From a bacterium (GTDB lineage: Bacteria > Myxococcota_A > Bradymonadia > UBA7976 > UBA1532), in contig JAUHXL010000017.1 of the NCBI GenBank assembly GCA_030426945.1, forward strand, positions 1 to 36,152: 36,152 nucleotides of DNA. The letters run 5' to 3'. Each line of letters begins with the position of its first letter. Within the stretch, counting starts at the first letter, position 1. A program made the translations under genes and the position numbers. Below, in pieces: positions 34,667 to 36,152 of this stretch. The notes beneath the pieces are model-generated. The model worked only from the letters and a program-made list of their open reading frames with translations. It was not told where the DNA came from and did no database searches.

Positions 34667-35424
34667 GCGTCCTCGAGCGCATCGTGGCCCGGACGCGGGC
34701 CGACCTCGAGGCGCGGCGGGGGCCGATCACGGCGCTGCCCACGCCGCCCGCGCCGCCGCGCGACTTCGCGGGCGCGCTGGCGGCGGAGGGCCTGGCGCTG
34801 ATCGCCGAGTTCAAGCCGCGCTCTCCCTCGAAGGGCCCCATCCGGCCCGACGCCTCGCCCGAGGACGTCGCCCGCCTGTACCGGCGGCACGCGCACGCGA
34901 TGTCGGTGCTGTGCGACGCGCCCTTCTTCGGCGGCGGCTACCCCACCCTGGCGCGGGTGCGGGCGGCGACCGACCTGCCGCTGCTGGCCAAGGACTTCGT
35001 GGTCGACGCCTACCAGCTGCACGAGGCGCGGGCGCACGGCGCGGACGCGGTGCTGCTGATGGCCTCGGTGCTGGCGCCGGCCGAGCTCGAGGCGCTGCTG
35101 GGGCAGACCCGCGCGCTGGGCATGGAGGCGCTGGTCGAGGTGCACGACGCGCGGGAGCTGGGGGTCGCCGTCGAGGTCGGCGCGCGGGTCATCGGGGTGA
35201 ACAGTCGGGATCTGAAGACGCTGACCATCGACCTCGATCACGCGACGCGGCTGCTCGACGCCGTGCCGGCGGGCCGCCTGCGCGTGGCCGAGAGCGGCCT
35301 GACCGAGCGCGCGGCGGTCGACCGGATGCGCGAGCGCGCCGACGCGGCCCTGGTGGGCAGCGCGATCATGGCGGCCGAGGATCCCGCGGGCTTCATGGAG
35401 GCGCTCGGGTGGCCGTCGCGGTGA
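34663..35424 (+). CDS. trpC: Indole-3-glycerol phosphate synthase
   Basis: This 253-aa TIM barrel closes the indole ring from CdRP. Key residues are visible: EFKPRSPSKG (E49, K51, K57), LLAKDFVVD (K110), LLMASVL, ALVEVHD, GVNSRDLKT (Asn/Arg) and AESGL near the phosphate site. It is monofunctional; TrpF is a separate downstream gene. The ATG at 34663 overlaps the trpD stop. Confidence 0.97.
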   Translation: MSVLERIVARTRADLEARRGPITALPTPPAPPRDFAGALAAEGLALIAEFKPRSPSKGPIRPDASPEDVARLYRRHAHAMSVLCDAPFFGGGYPTLARVRAATDLPLLAKDFVVDAYQLHEARAHGADAVLLMASVLAPAELEALLGQTRALGMEALVEVHDARELGVAVEVGARVIGVNSRDLKTLTIDLDHATRLLDAVPAGRLRVAESGLTERAAVDRMRERADAALVGSAIMAAEDPAGFMEALGWPSR

Positions 35425-36035
35425 AGGTGTGCGGGGTGCGCGACGCGGCCTCGGCGCGGGCCTGCGCCGCGGCCGGCGCCGACCTCGCGGGGCTGAACTT
35501 CTGGCCGCGCAGCCGGCGGTGCGTCACGCCCGACGCGGCGCGCGGGCTGGTGGCGGCGCTGGGGACGGTGACCCCGGTGGGGGTGTTCCGGGATCAGACG
35601 GTCGACGAGGTGAGGGCCGTGGCCGAGGCCGTCGGGCTCGGGTGGGTGCAGCTGCACGGCGGCGAGCCCCCCGCCGACTGCGCGGCCCTGCGGGCGACGG
35701 GGCTGAGGGTCATCAAGGCGCTGCCCGTTCGCGACGCCGCCGATCTGGACGCCTGCGCCGCCTTCGCCGAGGTCGCCGATCTGCTGGTGCTCGACGCGCC
35801 CACGCCCGGCGGCGGCCGCCCCTTCGACCACGGGGCGCTGCGCGGCGCGCGCCTGCCCTTGCCCTTCCTGTTGGCCGGGGGCCTGACCCCCGAGAACGTC
35901 GGCGCCGCCGTCGCGCGGGTGCGCCCGCACGGCGTGGACGCCGCCTCGGGCGTCGAGGTGGACGGGGTGCCGAGCCCCGACCGCGTCGTCGCCTTCTGTC
36001 GGGCCGCCCGCGCGGCGGCCGAGGATCAGCGATGA
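35421..36035 (+). CDS. trpF: Phosphoribosylanthranilate isomerase
   Basis: This 204-aa (beta-alpha)8 protein isomerises PRA to CdRP. KVCGVRD holds the catalytic Cys (position 4), followed by LAGLNFWPRSRR, VGVFRD, VQLHGGE, and LVLDAPTPGGGRPFDH with the catalytic Asp and the phosphate-binding glycines, then LAGGLTPENV and GVDAASGVE. I chose GTG 35421 because it overlaps the trpC stop (GTGA) like its neighbours; GTG 35409, four codons upstream, is also possible. Confidence 0.93.
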   Translation: MKVCGVRDAASARACAAAGADLAGLNFWPRSRRCVTPDAARGLVAALGTVTPVGVFRDQTVDEVRAVAEAVGLGWVQLHGGEPPADCAALRATGLRVIKALPVRDAADLDACAAFAEVADLLVLDAPTPGGGRPFDHGALRGARLPLPFLLAGGLTPENVGAAVARVRPHGVDAASGVEVDGVPSPDRVVAFCRAARAAAEDQR

Positions 36036-36152
36036 GATCCGATGGCACCTTCGGTGGGCGCTTCGGCGGCTATTACGTGAGCGAGCTGCTCGTGCCCTGC
36101 CTCGAGGAGCTCGAGGCGGCGTGGCTCGAGGCGCGGGACGACCCGGGCTTCC
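36032..36152 (+). CDS. trpB: Tryptophan synthase beta chain (partial, cut by the window edge)
   Basis: The first 40 residues (GRFGGYYVSELLVPCLEELEAAW) match the conserved N-terminus of TrpB, usually GxFGGxYVPETL. The ATG at 36032 overlaps the trpF stop (ATGA). The remainder, including the PLP lysine, lies beyond the window. Confidence 0.92.
   Translation, partial: MRSDGTFGGRFGGYYVSELLVPCLEELEAAWLEARDDPGF

Overview
The window is a very GC-rich bacterial chromosome segment. D/P/A-rich lipoproteins, a Cys-rich surface lipoprotein with PPC-like repeats, frequent GTG starts and 1-4 bp gene overlaps suggest a Myxococcota/Bradymonadota-type (former Deltaproteobacteria) organism. That placement is an inference from style, not from a marker gene.

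Positions 1-21437 hold one CRISPR-Cas locus, read right to left on the minus strand. In transcription order it has a DUF3800-like protein, a sigma-70-like factor, an unknown 344-aa protein, a Lon-type protease with a long helical tail, cas6, a short HD-less cas10 with GGDD, csx10, a Csm2-like small subunit, three Cas7/RAMP subunits, an unknown 254-aa protein, a CARF-HEPN nuclease, a primase-polymerase (CAPP) gene split by one in-frame TAA, cas1, cas2, and a reverse transcriptase fused to a second, catalytically degenerate primase domain. A leader and a CRISPR array that runs off the left edge follow. Most neighbours overlap by 1-4 bp, so this is one translationally coupled operon with two notable gaps, before cas10 and before the RT. 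The interference genes (Csx10, Csx7-like RAMPs, Csm2-like, HD-less Cas10) look type III-D-like.

The genes suggest three linked activities. Cas1, Cas2, the RT and the primase would acquire spacers, possibly from RNA. Cas6 and the Cas10-Csx10-Cas7-Csm2 complex would process crRNA and detect target RNA. Two output arms would follow: cyclic-oligoadenylate activation of the CARF-HEPN RNase, and a protease / unknown protein / sigma-factor module. The second arm resembles CalpL-CalpT-CalpS and the type III-E TPR-CHAT/Csx30/RpoE systems in logic, but its protease has no CARF or SAVED sensor that I can see. This is the most promising unusual system here.

Positions 21493-25740 are housekeeping or accessory: a metallophosphoesterase, a divergent RarA-methyltransferase-like fusion, and a formylglycine-generating-enzyme-like lipoprotein. 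Positions 26045-36152 carry tryptophan biosynthesis in two blocks, trpR-trpE and trpG-trpD-trpC-trpF-trpB (the last cut by the window edge). Each block is preceded by a nearly identical promoter/operator containing GTACTAGTAC, a TrpR half-site core. The blocks are separated by about 5 kb holding hexamer repeat arrays, a large Cys-rich lipoprotein gene on the minus strand, a truncated gene and a 5'-truncated ISAs1-type transposase.
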